Position numbers and translations under genes: made by a program
Notes under the pieces: generated by a model
What the model saw: only the letters and a program-made list of their open reading frames with translations
Database searches by the model: none
What the model was told of the DNA's origin: nothing
Assembly (NCBI GenBank): GCA_029204225.1
Contig: MU832613.1
Coordinates: 1 to 64,000 of the forward strand
Length of the DNA stretch: 64,000 nt
Direction: 5' to 3'
Source: Diphasiastrum complanatum
Taxonomy: Eukaryota > Streptophyta > Lycopodiopsida > Lycopodiales > Lycopodiaceae
Shown: positions 12,001 through 27,000 of the stretch, piece after piece
Numbering within the stretch: the first letter of the stretch is position 1
Layout: every line of letters begins with the position of its first letter

Positions 12001-15000
12001 TCTTACGATAGGTGCAATATTGCTACAGGATGGAATCCGATAGCATATGAGAGCAAGAAGTTGAATCCTGCTCAAAGTAGACATTCTACTTATGAGAAGG
12101 AACTTTTTGCTACTATTCATGCACTCAAGATTTGGAGACACTACCTTTATGGTTCCAAATTTGAAGTGCATGCCGATCACCAGTCACAGATTTACGGGGA
12201 AGGAAGGCTAAATGGGCTGAATTAATGCAGGAATTTGATTTTCAGATCAAATACTACAGGGGAGAGGAGAATCAGGTTGTTGATGCTCTCAGCAGATTAC
12301 CTGAAATAAATCAGCTGTGTTTTGTAGAAATCTCCGCTGATATTTATCAGTCCCTAGTAGTTCTTTATGAATCGGACACAACCTTTGGTAGGATTTGGAG
12401 TCAAGTCCTCACCGGAATGCGGGAAACTACAAAACCTACTAAGGTGGAGTCTGATTATTCCATTCGTAATGGAATGCTTTTCCGAAAAGAGAAAGTTTGT
12501 GTGCCTCAAAACACTTATGTCCGGAATCGAATTCTACATGAGTGTCACGATAGTCCTAGTGCCGAGCACCCGAGCATTCAGAGAACTCTTGATTTAGTCA
12601 AGAAATTGTTTTATTGGCCGAAGAAGAAAAATGATATAGAGCATTATGTTTTGAAATGCACACAATGCCAGATGAAATTAAGGCTGAAAGGTTGAAGATG
12701 GGAGGTTTACTACACCCATTGGATATTCCTAATCATAAATGGGAAAGTATATCCATGGATTTTATCGTTGGTTTGCCAAGAACGACAAATGGTCACGATG
12801 CTATTTGGGTTGTAGTGGATAGGCTAACTAAGTTAGCACAGTTTATCCCTACAAAGACCACAGTCAAGACCTCAGAGTTAGCACAACTTTTTGTAGAAAA
12901 ATTGTTTAGACTGTATGGTCTACCTTGTGATATAGTTAGTGACAAAGACCCTAAGTTTACGAGGCACTTCTGGCAAGCAGTGCTTCGACGATTAGAGACA
13001 ACTTTAAGTATGAGTTCCTCAAACCATCCAGAATCTGACGGTCAAACTAAGAGAACTAACCAAACTATGGAAGATATGCTACGTGCATATTTTCCTATCA
13101 ACAGTCTGAATGGGAGAAGTATTTGCCTTTGGTGGAGTTTGCCTATAATAGTGCAAAACATTCAGCCACTGGCTTTAGCCCGTTTATGTTGATGTATGGT
13201 TTTCAACAGAAATCACCTATTTCAGTAGGACTCAAAGGGATTAGAGACCAGGCTGCCTCTGATTTCTTGGCTGATATGCAAGAGATGTTGCAAATAGCCA
13301 AGGATAGCATTAGAAGTGCTCAAGATAGGGCACAATTCTTGGTCGATCAGTCTGAGAGTTTGAAGTAGGAGATTTTGTTTACCTTAACATTTTGAAGGAA
13401 TCTCGGGGATTGAAGAAGAAAAACTGTGGGAAGTTAGCTTCCAGGTATTGTGGACCCTTTAAAATAATCCAAAAGATTAATAAGGTTGCATATAAGTTGG
13501 ATTTACCTTCTAACATCAGAGTACATCTTGTGTTCCATGTTAGTCTACTCAAATCTTATTTGGGTAGTGGAGAAATCCTTATTTCTTCAGATAATATAGA
13601 CCAACTTAGATCCCTTTCTGAGTTTATTCCACTAGAACCGGAGTTCATTGTTGATGTTCGATATAAGAAACTTCGTAATAAGGAAGTTCCGGTATAAAAG
13701 GAACATCTGATGAAGATGATACCTGGGAAGCTGAGTCCTTTTTGAGAAGGAAATTTCCTAATATTTTCTTAGGAAAAAACTAAATTAAGGGGAAAGAACG
13801 AATTCTAGTACCCATGAAGTTGGACTTGATTCTTACAGCAGGTGGTAAGCGTACCTTTCTTTTATTTTCTCATTATTTAGTTTGTTTACCATCATTGGTG
13901 TATATTTTGCAATGATTGCAGGTGATGGGGCAAGAAAATTCCCTTCCTTCCCCGGATTTGATTCTCATGAATGCATGTGTGGACTTCTAGGTTTGCGCTG
14001 GAAGAGCAAGCCAAAAGATTCCCTTTGTTCCCAGATTGCTTTCTTCCTTGGTTGCCAACTGTAATAGCAGCCGAATGCTATTGCAAACCACATCATCATA
14101 CTTCTACATCTTAAGGGCAATGCATGTCAATCTTGCTATGAAGGCAGTGCTTTGTTGAATCTACAAGAGTACATATATAGTTATATTTGTTTGTGATGGA
14201 AAGTTTGATTAACAGATCAAGATCCCGTATAAGAGCATCATTTTATGGAAAATTGGTGGCTCAATCCATCTGCTGGCTCTACTGGCTAGAGTAATATTAC
14301 ATGATTGTGCTCTCCATCTTATTGATGTAGCTCCAGGGTGATGCAGGTAGTCAACTGTATACAAATGGCTGTGCATGTACCAATTTCGGGTATGCATGTG
14401 ACTCTGGCAGTTTGTCTGTACTTTGCATAACTCTGGTTGGGTGGAGAGTTATCACCATGATGTATTTGTTGTGATTGTTGGAAGAAAATTTCTAGCATTT
14501 TTGCCTGATTGTTGATCAGACTGTTATAGTGGAGTGGGGTCTACCTCCAGATTTTTAGATACAATTGAGGCTCAACACTACCAGATCTAGCATGGTATTT
14601 AGCGTCGGAAAGAGTTGCTTTCCTTTACAGAGACACTTTCCTCCTCACCAGACAGGACAAGCAGACGTTTCAGTGTTCACAGACAGCTTCACGAGCAACA
14701 GGTTTAGCATACACCACAAGCATTAGGACAGAGATAGGACTCACATCATACACAATGATAACATTTCAAGTCATAAGAGTATCGTCCATAGAGTAGGGCC
14801 TAATATTGGACACGTCATTTTTATATACTACTCCGAGCGTGCCAGTGAGTATGACCGCATTTGTGGTGATTCTCTTGATTGATTAGATAGCTCAGCACAA
14901 ACATGGGATGTAGTCTTTTGGAGTTATGTACTGTTTTTGGTACAGAACAAAAAAAAAATTTCTTGTGTGTGGGTTAGTTCTAATAAGAGCTTGCACACAC

Positions 15001-18000
15001 ACACACACACACACACACACAGCCTGTACATGTGATTCAGGTGATTTTGTTGATTTTAAAGCAATGATCACAATCTTATGTATTGACGTGCAAAACAGTC
15101 AACAGAAAATTTACTGAACAATTTTCATTGCCTTTAAAAGCAGAAAGCACTCTGTTGATACAATAACGACTCAGAGGGTTACATCTTCAATACAGCAATG
15201 TCAAGTACTTGCAATTCGGATTGACTGTGCTTTGTGGAGAAAGCTTTAGAATTCTCTGTAAGAATTCTCCAAACAACACATGGGTAATCTTACAGCTGCA
15301 CTTTCCACCATGGGAAAGTACTGTCAGGATTGAACAGTGACATATACAAGTCCCCTTATGTACGACTAAAAAGCCTAGCTTGTAACAGAATAATTATTCA
15401 AACTCTTGAATAATCTCCGGTACTTCCACCAATAACTACCAAGCAACAAAGATTTCCCACACAAACAATAAGCAAAGCCTTTGTTGCAAAGCTTTTGAAC
15501 TTGAGAGATAATTATGCTACCAACACTATTTGGAAGCAATGGTTATTCAGAACTTTGCCAAAGAAAATTTTACAGTGACTAATTTCATCAGAAAATGAGC
15601 TATACACTTTTTGCACAAAAGTTTATGAGATATGCAGGATCAAAATGGTATAAAAATTGCAATTGCAGTGTGAACAACAATGAAGAAAAATAGCATACCC
15701 CTTATTAGCCTTTGTAAAATGCTCACGATCATCCAGAAGAAGAATGACATCATATATATCAGAGAACCTCTCTCCAATTTTTAATGGTGGTATCACTAGA
15801 GAATCAGTATCTAATATTCGCTCATTACTCCTTGTCTTCATTAAGTTGTCACATTCAACAAGTCCTGCAGAAGTAGCAATTTCCACAAAGTTACTAAAGT
15901 TGAACTCCCTCATTATTGCACCACATCTTATCCTTTGTCAGAACACACGTCTAGCCCCAGCGTTCTCAAAAGTAAAATTTAGTTTTATAAAAAGAGCAGT
16001 GATCTTAATGCTGAGCTTGTAATGATCGAAACAGTTCAAAAAAATGGATATGAGAAGCAACAGGCAGGCTGATTAGAGTTTGACAAAGAAAGAAAGTGAA
16101 GATCAGCACTTCAGAGCAAGGACACAATAAGATTTTTGCCGAGTTCAAAGGGCCACCCTTGAGGTAGAAGGTTAGATTGGATTGAAACTCTGCTCATCAA
16201 CAAGAAATAAAACAGCATGACAACATCCAAGCCCAGGTCAAGCACCCTTGGTAAAAATCACACCAGATAAGCCGTCATATGTACTCAGGTCTTCAGACCA
16301 ATATTCCTTGTCTATTGGGAGACGAAAATTTTGAAGTGCACCCGACACAATTTTTTACTCAACATATTCACAAGCATAGTTTCTTTGAATCATGATTCAT
16401 TCAGAGCATTGCAGTTTTGAAACGGTCCAATTCGAACGGACCGTTTTTTTTTTTTAATGGAAAAAAAAAAACACAGTTTTGCACCGTTTCAACAACTATG
16501 TATAAATTTGGTCTTTTTGACTAGCAAAAGGTAGGGGCACCAGAAATTTTCATTTTGCTACTATTTGTCATCAATTCGTGCTTTTTGTGGATTTTTGTGA
16601 AGATCAATATACCGTTATAATTCCTACGATAGGGTGCTTCTACTGTACTTTACAAATCTCGATTTGAATTTTGGATCCCCACTCAGTTTCTAGCTTGTAT
16701 GATTTTCACTACTTTTTTTAAATTTCACCTTTTTTGGAAATTTGTGTTATTTCTTTTTATGAAAAATTGCCCACTATTCCTCCTACAATAGGGCATCTTT
16801 GATGCAGGTTAAAATTCATTAACCTGATTCTTAGAAGCCCACTTTATCTTTCTTGTCAGCCTTTGAAACTTCTGTTCAATCTTTCTACAGTTTTGGTCTT
16901 CCTACTATGAATTGCTCCCATTGCACTTACAAGGGGAGAAGAATGTTGTAGTTCCTTTGTAGGACGACTTACACACTAGCATAGCAGTTATTGTACTACC
17001 AATTCTTAGTGAATTGTTATATAATGATCCTTTCAAGCCTTCATGAACTTCAAAAGGCAGCACTAACCAAGCATAGAAAGATTCATTTTGAACTAAAATA
17101 AGACTTATGTTTTGATATGAATCATGACAAAAGGTGGGATTCAGGAGTTTGATTCAAGATTGATCGTTGATTGATTATAATGTACATTGCAATTTAAACA
17201 CTAAAAAAGCACTTGTAATAGAAGGCTAGAAAAAAATTCCCGAAAAACAAAAAACCTTAAAACCGATTCGCCAATTCTTTCCCAGGGTTGCCGATTCTTT
17301 CCTGTTTCAAACCCTTTTCAAGTTAACTTACTAACTACACAGAAATTGACCATTGAGTTTTGACTCTCATGCACTTTAAGTAAAACAAGGTATATGCCCA
17401 TCACTTTATTTCTAAAATGGGCACAGGGTCTGGACCTTATAGGCTTGGAGATTTAGGCCAAAATCTTTAGCTTTCTGAAGGAGTTATTTGTAGGCAATCA
17501 CAGAACATTATTTGTAGCAAAAGGGCACTTTCTAATGATTCGAGTAAAAGTGGTTTTTGTAGGAGAAGACAACATAGTAGCACTGCTCTAATAATGCTTA
17601 ATTGAAGCACATACTTGAGATGCTTTGCTATGAAAATTTTATGATGCCTTTCAGCTTGCCATTCTGATCACTGAAAAGGATAGTCTTTCCATCATGTGTA
17701 CTAGTACTCCCTCTCATTTTCCTGATTGTATACAGTGAACTCCTCAAGCATGAAATCCATGTAAGAAATGGCGAGGCAATGAATTTCTACCTTGATTCCA
17801 ACATGTATGGCAACCTATGTTCAGCGCACATCTTCAACTTGATACAGGTAGCAGGTTGCAAAAACTATGCTATTTTTTCGATGTAGGCGTTTATTTTGTG
17901 ACAGCAATAGGGTATTATGCCACTTCATGAATACCCCTCAGCTTCTAACTTTGAAATTATCACACACTATGGCTGTCCTAGCCCTCGTCCAAGATCCAAT

Positions 18001-21000
18001 TAAAACTTTCACAGGATCTCTCTATGCAAAGTGCATTATAATTCTCCACAAGTTGCTCTCCACAACTTTTGGAAAATTGCTCAGAATCCACTTTGTATAC
18101 TAGCGTTGTCATCCTCATGAAGGAGAAATGCCTCCTTTCTTAAACTTGCATGTGGTAGTTCTATCAAAAAGCACGCTTTTCACAATAAAGAATTAGCCAT
18201 CTGCTGAGAAGAAACTGACCCCACAGCCTCCAGTCTTAATAAAGTAAGCCTTGGTGTGAATCTTATGAGGTGTCATCCCATCAATCACTCCATAAGTGCA
18301 CATCTCTTTTAGTCTTATATAAAAAATTCTTGTGATCCCTAGTTTGAACAATCACCTATTATACAGCAGAGAAAATGTATCTGCAGTTTGCTTCATGACA
18401 GAAAACTCTTGTAAGCAAAGCGCATGCTGTGTAATAAAACCCGTCACTGAGTTGAAGGAGCGCTAATGTGAAAATCTAAGAAATAACAAGACATAAGCTT
18501 AAAGATTAACAATACTATTAGCTAGTCCAACTTTTAATACAATCTTTAAAGTTTATGCAGTTGCAACACTAAGACCGCTTCTCTAAAATACCTGAATGTT
18601 GCCTGTCTAACAAAGGTCGTTGTGATAGGCATGGCAATAGTGGCCTTTTTATCAAAGACTCCTTAACAGTGCTTTGTACACTGAATTCTAAAAATGCCCG
18701 AGCCACTGTAGAAGATCTTTTCTCGGATATTGTCAAGTCGCTTTGGACTTTTCGTTTGACATTGTTCTCTTTCAACTGTCCAGACATTCCCCGGGCTTAG
18801 AGTTGAGAGTAGTCTAAACACAAGACAATTCATCACTTTACAGCATTCATATCATCAATCATCCAGAACATTAAACATTTAATATACTAACCTTGCTCTC
18901 CAAATTAGAGGCCTTGGAATTTGAGGCCATAACCTGCAATTCTTTGACATGCAGGGAAGACACTGAAACCTCATCGCCGTTCCTAATCACAGTAGTACAA
19001 GTTTTAAGAGAGAATTCATTCTGCGAAGATTGTCGAATGTCATCATCTGTAGCAAGTCCAGCTCTAGTGATACATTCATGGGCTGCTTGCTTCCCCTCCT
19101 CTGTCAGCATATACCTGTGAAAGTCAATCAGAGAATGCATTGCAATTCAGTACATGCAAAGCATGCACATATCTGAAATCCCATGTGGCACACACTGATC
19201 ACATTGGAGGATAGGAAAATCAAACGTTGTCCATTAGGATGAATTTTTGGATTGCAGCCATGGAATCAATGAACCGTATACAGTTCACCATGTCATCAAC
19301 TAAATTTCAGGATTATTCATGATAGACATTCGAGCAAAAAGTACATAGATTTGATATCAAGAATTTTTAAGCGTTCAAAATCATGTGCATGTATTCTCAA
19401 CGCTGGTCTTTTCTGTGCAGATATCATGTGCTCTACAATAGACAGCCAAATCAAATTACAGGGAAGCAAATTATCAATTCAAGACACAAGATAGCAGTTA
19501 AAATCAGCCATTGATTGAAATTAGATAGTAAAACCAGCTAAGACAAAAAAACAAATTAGATTCAAATAGGAGAGATTGCAAAAGATTGATACAGTGTTGA
19601 GTTTGGGAATGGCTGTGGGCACATGAACCAGGGAAATTCGAAGCCTCAAAGAGATTCAGGAGATAGAGACTTATTGAGACCAAGATCCTATATTACTTGA
19701 GCTCCTTGTACTTCTAATTCTCAAACTTTAGTTATAGCACATTAACTATCAAATTTCCAGTTAAGGGTTCGTTTAGGGCACCCCCCACACATTTACATCA
19801 TTATTCCTACTGATTATTTTCTAAACTACGTAATGCTATCAAAATTGACCCCTTAAGCATTTTTTCCCTAAAAAATGGAAATGTCACATGTCGTTGCTGC
19901 AGGAAAGCTGTACTCTTGCTCACAGGATGCAAGTAAGACCATAAATCGAAAATTATGAAGAATAATTCAGGTAATGACCTATCAATCCACAAGTTGTATC
20001 CCAACGGTTTTTTCAAGATATGGACAACGAAAGTGGTTAAGAGACAGGATATTATATAATAATGTGATGAAGCCTTAATAATGTTGGCAAGACGTAATCT
20101 GTTACATCTGGGATCATTTTCAGATTATTATTTGTCTACATTTTTATATCGACAATCAATAAAGTTCTTGTGTATATTTACTAGCATGGAACCGCTAGGC
20201 AGCATTTTCTCTATGTTATCAGATGTATGTATTTGCTATAAATCTGCCATGTACAAATGCACTTTACACACGTTGGCTTGCCAGTTCATCCATTGGGTGT
20301 GTAAGTAATCAAATGTACTCTATTACTTAGTGACTAGTGTTGTTGAAGGACTATATTGTTCGTCCCATTGACCACTTCTAGGACGTCAAATGTATTGACC
20401 ACCTTATAGACAAATACAGTGTCTAGGTAGTAGGATAGTCCATCTATTCCAGAAAATGATAGTTCAAACTTCAAGCGAATGAATGCCCTACTTTGCTTTT
20501 AGGGCTTTCCATCATCAAATGTATTGATGATCAAGAGTACTTAGGGTTTTGGACACCCTGGGGGAGTAAAAATCACTTGCCTGAACCTTTTGCCATATTT
20601 GTCCAAAGTGTGAACTGAATTGACAAAGTCCTCTAAGAGAGAGGTAGAAATCAGTAGAAAGAAAGAAAGAAAGAAAGCTTTATTAATGTCTTTTCCATGC
20701 CAAAAGGCATATAAGACAAATAAGTACATATCAAGTATGTGGACCAACTGGGAGCGTATGAAAAACGTCTCCAGAAAACTGAAAGAAAAGCATATATAAT
20801 AAATCCAAACACAATTATCAGTGTTAACTAAACCAAAAGGTAGAAAGCAAGAAATGGCTATATATAATGGAAGCAAGCCGCAGATCAAGTCCTGGAGGTA
20901 ACACTGCTATTGTTGTTGTTGCTGCTACTGAAGAAAGATGTAATACAAGCTGCAGTGGGGAGTGAAGCTGAGATCCCGATGTCGAATGTAGGGAGGACGT

Positions 21001-24000
21001 CTCCTCATAGTAGGCCGAAGAGGTCTGGCTGCTAGGCAATGCTGGGAGGTGCGCTGCCTCTGATCTTTGTGGAAAGTCGTGTCTTCATCCTCGTCGTCAT
21101 CATCTAAGTCTGGGACTGGTCGTGAACATCGTCTGGAGAAAAAGGAGGTAATCTGAGGCTGTGTGTTAGGAGCAATCTGATGTTGAGGCTAGAGATCCCG
21201 TCGTAATAGAAACATCTCTCGGACCATAAGTGCAACACAACGTGGATCCTCATATGTAACAAGTGAGCGCAAAGTAACTGGTGTGTCCCTGAACAAGCAA
21301 TGGTATCTCCCACGAATCTCATAATAAGCTGGGCAAATGAAAATAAAATGCTCCTCTGTCTCTACTACCCCTAGGGAACAAAGCTGGCAGATCCTGTCCT
21401 CTCGTGGGGTACCCTGAAACCGGCCAGTCTCAATCTCAAGCTGGTGTGAAGAGACACGGAGCTGACCCAATATGAATCTGAGACCATGTGATAGTCCAGA
21501 TCGTAGGTATAGTGGTAGCAGTGGGGACCCTGATACATCTGTCTCCGAAAAATGAAGCCGATAAAAGTCGGGTTTGACACCCAACTGACCATTCCAGGCT
21601 CGATCCTAGTAAGCTCTATAAATGAATCGTCTGATGTAATCATGGGTACCAAAAGGAAGGGCAGTGGTAGAGATGTCGAGTGTGCTAAGAAGTCTAGAGG
21701 CCTGAGAAAACCAAGCCACATGGTAGCCCTGACTGTGAAGATGCTGAGATGAAATGAGAGCAGCCTGAGTATATCTCTGCTCAGAAGCTGGAACGCACTG
21801 ACGCGCTGAATATATGTGATGAGCTGGAGTAAGGCATCAAGGTACATGGGCGGGACCGCAAACTCAACAAGGATGATCTGATGTGGTACTGAAGGCTTAG
21901 CCCGAATCATGCGTGAAAGCATAGTGATCTGTAACCGTGAGATACTAGCCCAGTCAGATGAGGTAAGGCCCGTGCACCATGCAGCCGATGCATATAGAGC
22001 TGTAGGAGAAACAATGGTGTCAAAAAGCCGACACTTACTCGAGGCATCTCGAATAGACTTACGGAAGCAAAATCTCTCCATCTGGGCAAGGGAAGCATGG
22101 CCTTTCCCAAGCCTACTAGAGGCTGCCTGTCTCATACTAAATATAGGACCAGTAAAAAGGGTGCCCAAGCAAGTGTAGGAAGGGACAATCTCTAACGGCC
22201 GACTGTCAAAAAGGAGCTCCTGTCTCAACATAAAGCTCCTGGAAGTGTTGAAAACCATCATCTTGGTCTTCACAATGTTCACCCCTAGACCCCATCTGGA
22301 ACAGAAATCATGAAGACAGTCAATCTGTCTCTGCAACCCCTCTCTAGTAGGTGAAAGTAGAACCACATTATCTGCATAGAGAAGAATAGCGATCAAGATG
22401 TCACCAAGTTTGCACCCAGAACCACCACACTGCTTGATAACTCGCTCCAACTCATCAATATATAAGCCAAAAAGTGTAGGGTAGAGGTTTCAGTGAACGC
22501 GAATGTATTCACTTCACTGATCCTGCTAAGAGCATTAGCGGCCTGATTAGTAGCTCCTTCAACATAATGGATCTCATAGTCACAATCTTGTCCTGCCTTC
22601 TAGATGTGTACATGCTATCAAAATAATTATAGATCCCTTTTGCTATTTTGATTCTCTGTTATTATGTCTAACAATTTAAGATGGATCTTACAACAAATGC
22701 AATAGGTGAGCCAAAGTTCAACAACAAGATGCATAGGTGAGCCAGTTGGTGAATCAACTTCAGGTTATTAGTACTAGTGATCTTTCATTATGGCTAGAAC
22801 TCTTTTGTAGATAAAGAAGAATGATAAAAAGTTGGAGGTAGTTGAGGATTTGTTAAATCTATGGTCCAACTACTTTAATCTTCAAGCTATTGTCGACCAT
22901 CAAAAGATAGCTTTGTTACTCATGTTCTTGAGGGGGAACACTTCATCATGGTGATGAGATCTTTATCCTAAGACAATTACTTGGGAGCCTTTTCTGAACT
23001 CTTTCCATGAAGCTTTCAAGTTTCATTTCTATCGATGATTCATATGAGTGATTCTATAACTAGTTTGATACTTTGTCTATTGATTATAAGAATCATGTTG
23101 TAAAGTGTATCAATGGTGTTAGGTGAAAAGCTGGTTTCAAGGAAGAAGGATGTTCCTCGTTATCCTTGTACATGTTCTATTGAAATTAAGTAGAATCTTT
23201 TTAGATATGAGTATGAGGTGCTTCACATAATTTTGACGTACAATGTAATGATATTGTGAATATTTTTTAGATTGTTTATTTTGTGAACTTTCTAATTACT
23301 AAAGAAGTGACTAACGAGCAACATCTACAAACTTTAATATCGCAATTCGAAGATGTATCTCCTAATGAAAATTATGTGGTTTACCTTCTAGAAGGGCACT
23401 AGATTATTGCCAAGGAGCTAGCTTGTTTTCTAGCAACCATAAAGGTTTAGCCCAAAGAGGAGGACAAATTGCCAAGACAAATAGAGGAATACTTGAGGGT
23501 GGGCTATATTAGACTAGTAAATCGCCATGGGGTGCACTAGTTCTTTCATAAAGTAGAAAGGATTGCGCATGTGTGTTATAAGGGTCAAAACTAAAGACGT
23601 TGACCATCAAAACTAAATATTGTCGTCTAGGATGGATGGCCTAATAAGTTCGGTACCTAGCCCTCAAACCTCTCAAGTCAAGCCAGTTACAAAAGTATCT
23701 AAGGGATTGATGGTATATACAAACCACAAACTTATTAACATCAAAAAAATGCCTCCAAGTCTTAAGAACATGAATCACAACAAAAAGCTCTTTCTTGCAA
23801 GTGATGTCACACAACTTCTTACTTTCAAAGCCTACAAGACTCCCCTCTTGGAGTAAAATTGCTCAATTGCATAATCACTTTCATCAAGATCCATGATTTG
23901 CAATACTAGTGCTGAGACAATCCTTGAGGGTTCAAAAACTCTCATCTAATATCTCATTCCAATAAATAGCTATATGAGGCTTTATTTGTTTCCTTAAGTT

Positions 24001-27000
24001 CATCGTTAAGTGGTGTTGCCACTTTAGCATACCCGTCAGTGAGTTTCAGGAATCCCATATACACTTCAACTATCAAAAAATCTCGAGAATGGGTCATTGA
24101 ACCACAATCTTCATCGTATCATGATCAAGTACGTCAAGACATTCCCCAGATGAAGATCAAGTACTTCACATTTAAATACCTCAGCATAGAGCTTCTCATA
24201 GCTGAAAACTTTCTTGACAATTATGGTGTGCTCTATACGATTTTCTAGTGTTTTACTATAGATGAGAATATGATCTTATTAAATTAATAAAAAAATTTCC
24301 AAAATATGAAAGAATAAATTATTCATAATCTCCTATTATGTCACAAGAGCGTTAGTCACACCATATGGTAGAACTAAAATTCACAAAGCCCATAACAAGT
24401 CCTAAAACTTGTCCTAGGAACACCTTTCAAACGTTCATGATTATTTGTCCTCAAATCTATTTTAGTGAAGGACTTAATGGTGATATATGAAGTCTGTAGC
24501 CATTACAATGATATATGAAGGAACTAGACCTCAACCTGACACTCACACTTTTCAAGAAGTCCTTACCCATCACATAGACCTAAGAGACACCTATAACACC
24601 ACAGAACAACATTCGCGCATTCCAAAACGGGACAAGGAGAAAATAACTTTACAAATTTCAACTTGCTACAAGAAGCTGCTCACTGGAATTGTTTGAGGAA
24701 TAAATTTACTTACTTAGCAGGACAGCTTGACCGAACAACTAGGCCCCTTGATACAAGGGTTTTCATGGAGCTCCAACCAGAATACCAATCTTTCATAGAG
24801 TCCCCAAACCTTCCGGTTCCACTGCTAGCTTTAGTTGGCCTGCTTCAGCAGTCATTTGTTAGCTTAGGCTAATGGATCAGATAAAAAGTAGTACTGAACA
24901 GGTACCTATCATTCCTCTACTGCATCCAAGGATCACAGCCTCCAAGCCCATCCATACTCCATGACTATGAGGAAAAATATTGCTCCACAAAATGTCCAAC
25001 CCACACAGCTCTGTTGTGTATAAAGGAAAGCTCTCTATAATGACAAGGCAAAAGAGAGCACTTTAACAGAGTCAGTGGTTAACGAAGCCAGACAAAGAAA
25101 AGTAGGTTCAACCAAAGGCATTTGGCATCAGTCGTATCAAAGTGAACAAGCTAGAATGTTAACCAAGGCAATAAGCAATCATTAGACACTGCGATTTGAT
25201 CCATGCTCGAGTATCACCAAGTCCTGCTGATTCACTTGAGGTCTTAGGCAACTTCTTTTATCCTATGCTTGTTCTTCATTAAATTTCCACCAGTAGGATA
25301 TCAGGCATGCTAACTTCTTGAGGGAGGATCTAGGTAATAAACCACCTACTGCTCTGATGTCTCCTACTGTGTCTTATCAAAAAAAGGTTGCAAGTCACTT
25401 TCATGACTCTTGACTTCTCAGCATAATCAGAATTGATTCTAAGTTCAAATTTTTAGCACTTCCAGCAGTTGCTAACTACGAAAGGACTTCGAGTGAATTA
25501 TCATGTACATTATGTACTTACAACCTGAGGAACTCCCTGCTGACCATGAATTTCTAAAACATAGTCCTCAACAAAAAGTCATTTAACGTAGCAGCAATGC
25601 CATCAACATTGTTATCTGCCAAATTATGCATATGCAATTTATTTGGATTTTCAAGACTTTGAGCTCGTATTCACATCAAATGATTCAGGTTATATAAACA
25701 TAAAAAAATTTGACTTATCAATCAAAGCAGCTCTTCTCATAGTTGCTAAATACTTCTCCACCATGTTCAACAAGTTAAAACTATCTGGGGACTTTTGAAC
25801 AAAACTTTGTCAGGTTCAAAAGTTAGAACTTCCTGGCTATCACCTCTTAAAAAGCTTTAGGCTTTGGAAACATCAACCACATATATTGATTGACATAGAC
25901 AAGTTACAGAGTTTTTGTTACAGCACTCAGATTTAAAGGACCCCGCTTATTTTCATGACTTAGGGGAATCACATGCTTAATAGAGGGTTATTAGAAGCGA
26001 ATAAAAATCATGACAAGTCCATTAATACCATACGTAATAGAGGCTCAGCAATGTCGTTGCGGCAAATTATGACCTTGCAACATATTTTTTGGATGATCTC
26101 GAGCTCTTTCATGTTCTTTCAACAAGCATTGTTCAAGTCAAAGTATGATGACATTAGGGTGTAGTATTTAGTACAATGGGATGGATGCCCTATTGATGAG
26201 CTATATGGGAGCCTATTCATGTTTCTATCACATACTATCTGTGGGATCAAACTTGAGCACCTGCAGCAGCTATATAGTCATCATCTACTACTCACATTCT
26301 TTTACATGCTCAAATTATGATCTTTTATATGCCCACATTGAGGATCATGTTCTTGAAGTAGGAGAGAGTTACTACATCTACTAGGACTTTATTGGTCCCT
26401 GGGTCAATAATTTTATATATTAGCCCCATAATTAAGCTCTTGGCCCTAAATACATCTACTCATGGTGGATTGAGCCTTTCTAGAAACTTGTGTATCATTG
26501 ATAAGGAAAAGAGATCTTACCACTAACACTATCAATAGCTTCCTGGAAGGCTCCCTTGAAAGCCTCCAGACGTAACTAATCAATAGCGTTTGGTTCACCC
26601 TCTTGATTCCTTTGTAAGCTACAAAAACTAGGTTTGGATGTTATTAGGCCCAAGTCTCATATCTGACGTGACCCCAAAACCAATCGATAATCCTTTTCAG
26701 AGAGAGAACACCTTGTTCTAGAGAGATTTGCTTTTTCTAGAGAATGAAAATCAGCTTGATTTATTTTATGGCCTTAAAAACAAAAATTGCCTTGTGAAGT
26801 GGTGTGGATTGGTCTCTAATTTTGACAGTCGACACTTGGCCAGGGAAGTACCCACCTTTGTGGTTTCATATTTCCCTCGTTCCTATTTCAAGCTGATAAT
26901 AGACACCTTTTTGTCAATTTTCTACCTTTATGTTGAATTGGTTTTGTTGGTGCATTTTCAAGCCCGTGTATATGTTGACTTAGGAAGAAAAGATTACAAA

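Larger units (their letters stand above)
20655..22494 (-). mobile_element. 5'-truncated LINE
   Basis: A minus-strand non-LTR element running from 22494 (truncated inside reverse transcriptase) to a 3' end. On the minus strand that end reads AATAAAG followed by (CTTT)n, at 20684-20656. The 3' untranslated part occupies about 20.66-21.19 kb. It lies in MUS81 intron 5 in the sense orientation, next to a minus-strand gypsy RNase H remnant. Confidence 0.8.

Noticed and set aside
14994-15020. Possible CRISPR or satellite array
   Set aside because: It is a simple CA microsatellite. No spacer-repeat structure occurs anywhere in the window.
16424-16475. Short hairpin followed by T and A runs, resembling a terminator
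   Set aside because: This is intron sequence in a eukaryote; an 8-bp stem with homopolymers is expected by chance in AT-rich DNA.
24931-24990. Candidate MUS81 exon just upstream of exon 5
   Set aside because: A tryptophan-rich reading was tested but contains stops in the compatible frame. The true exon is 24714-24839, with perfect phase and motif.
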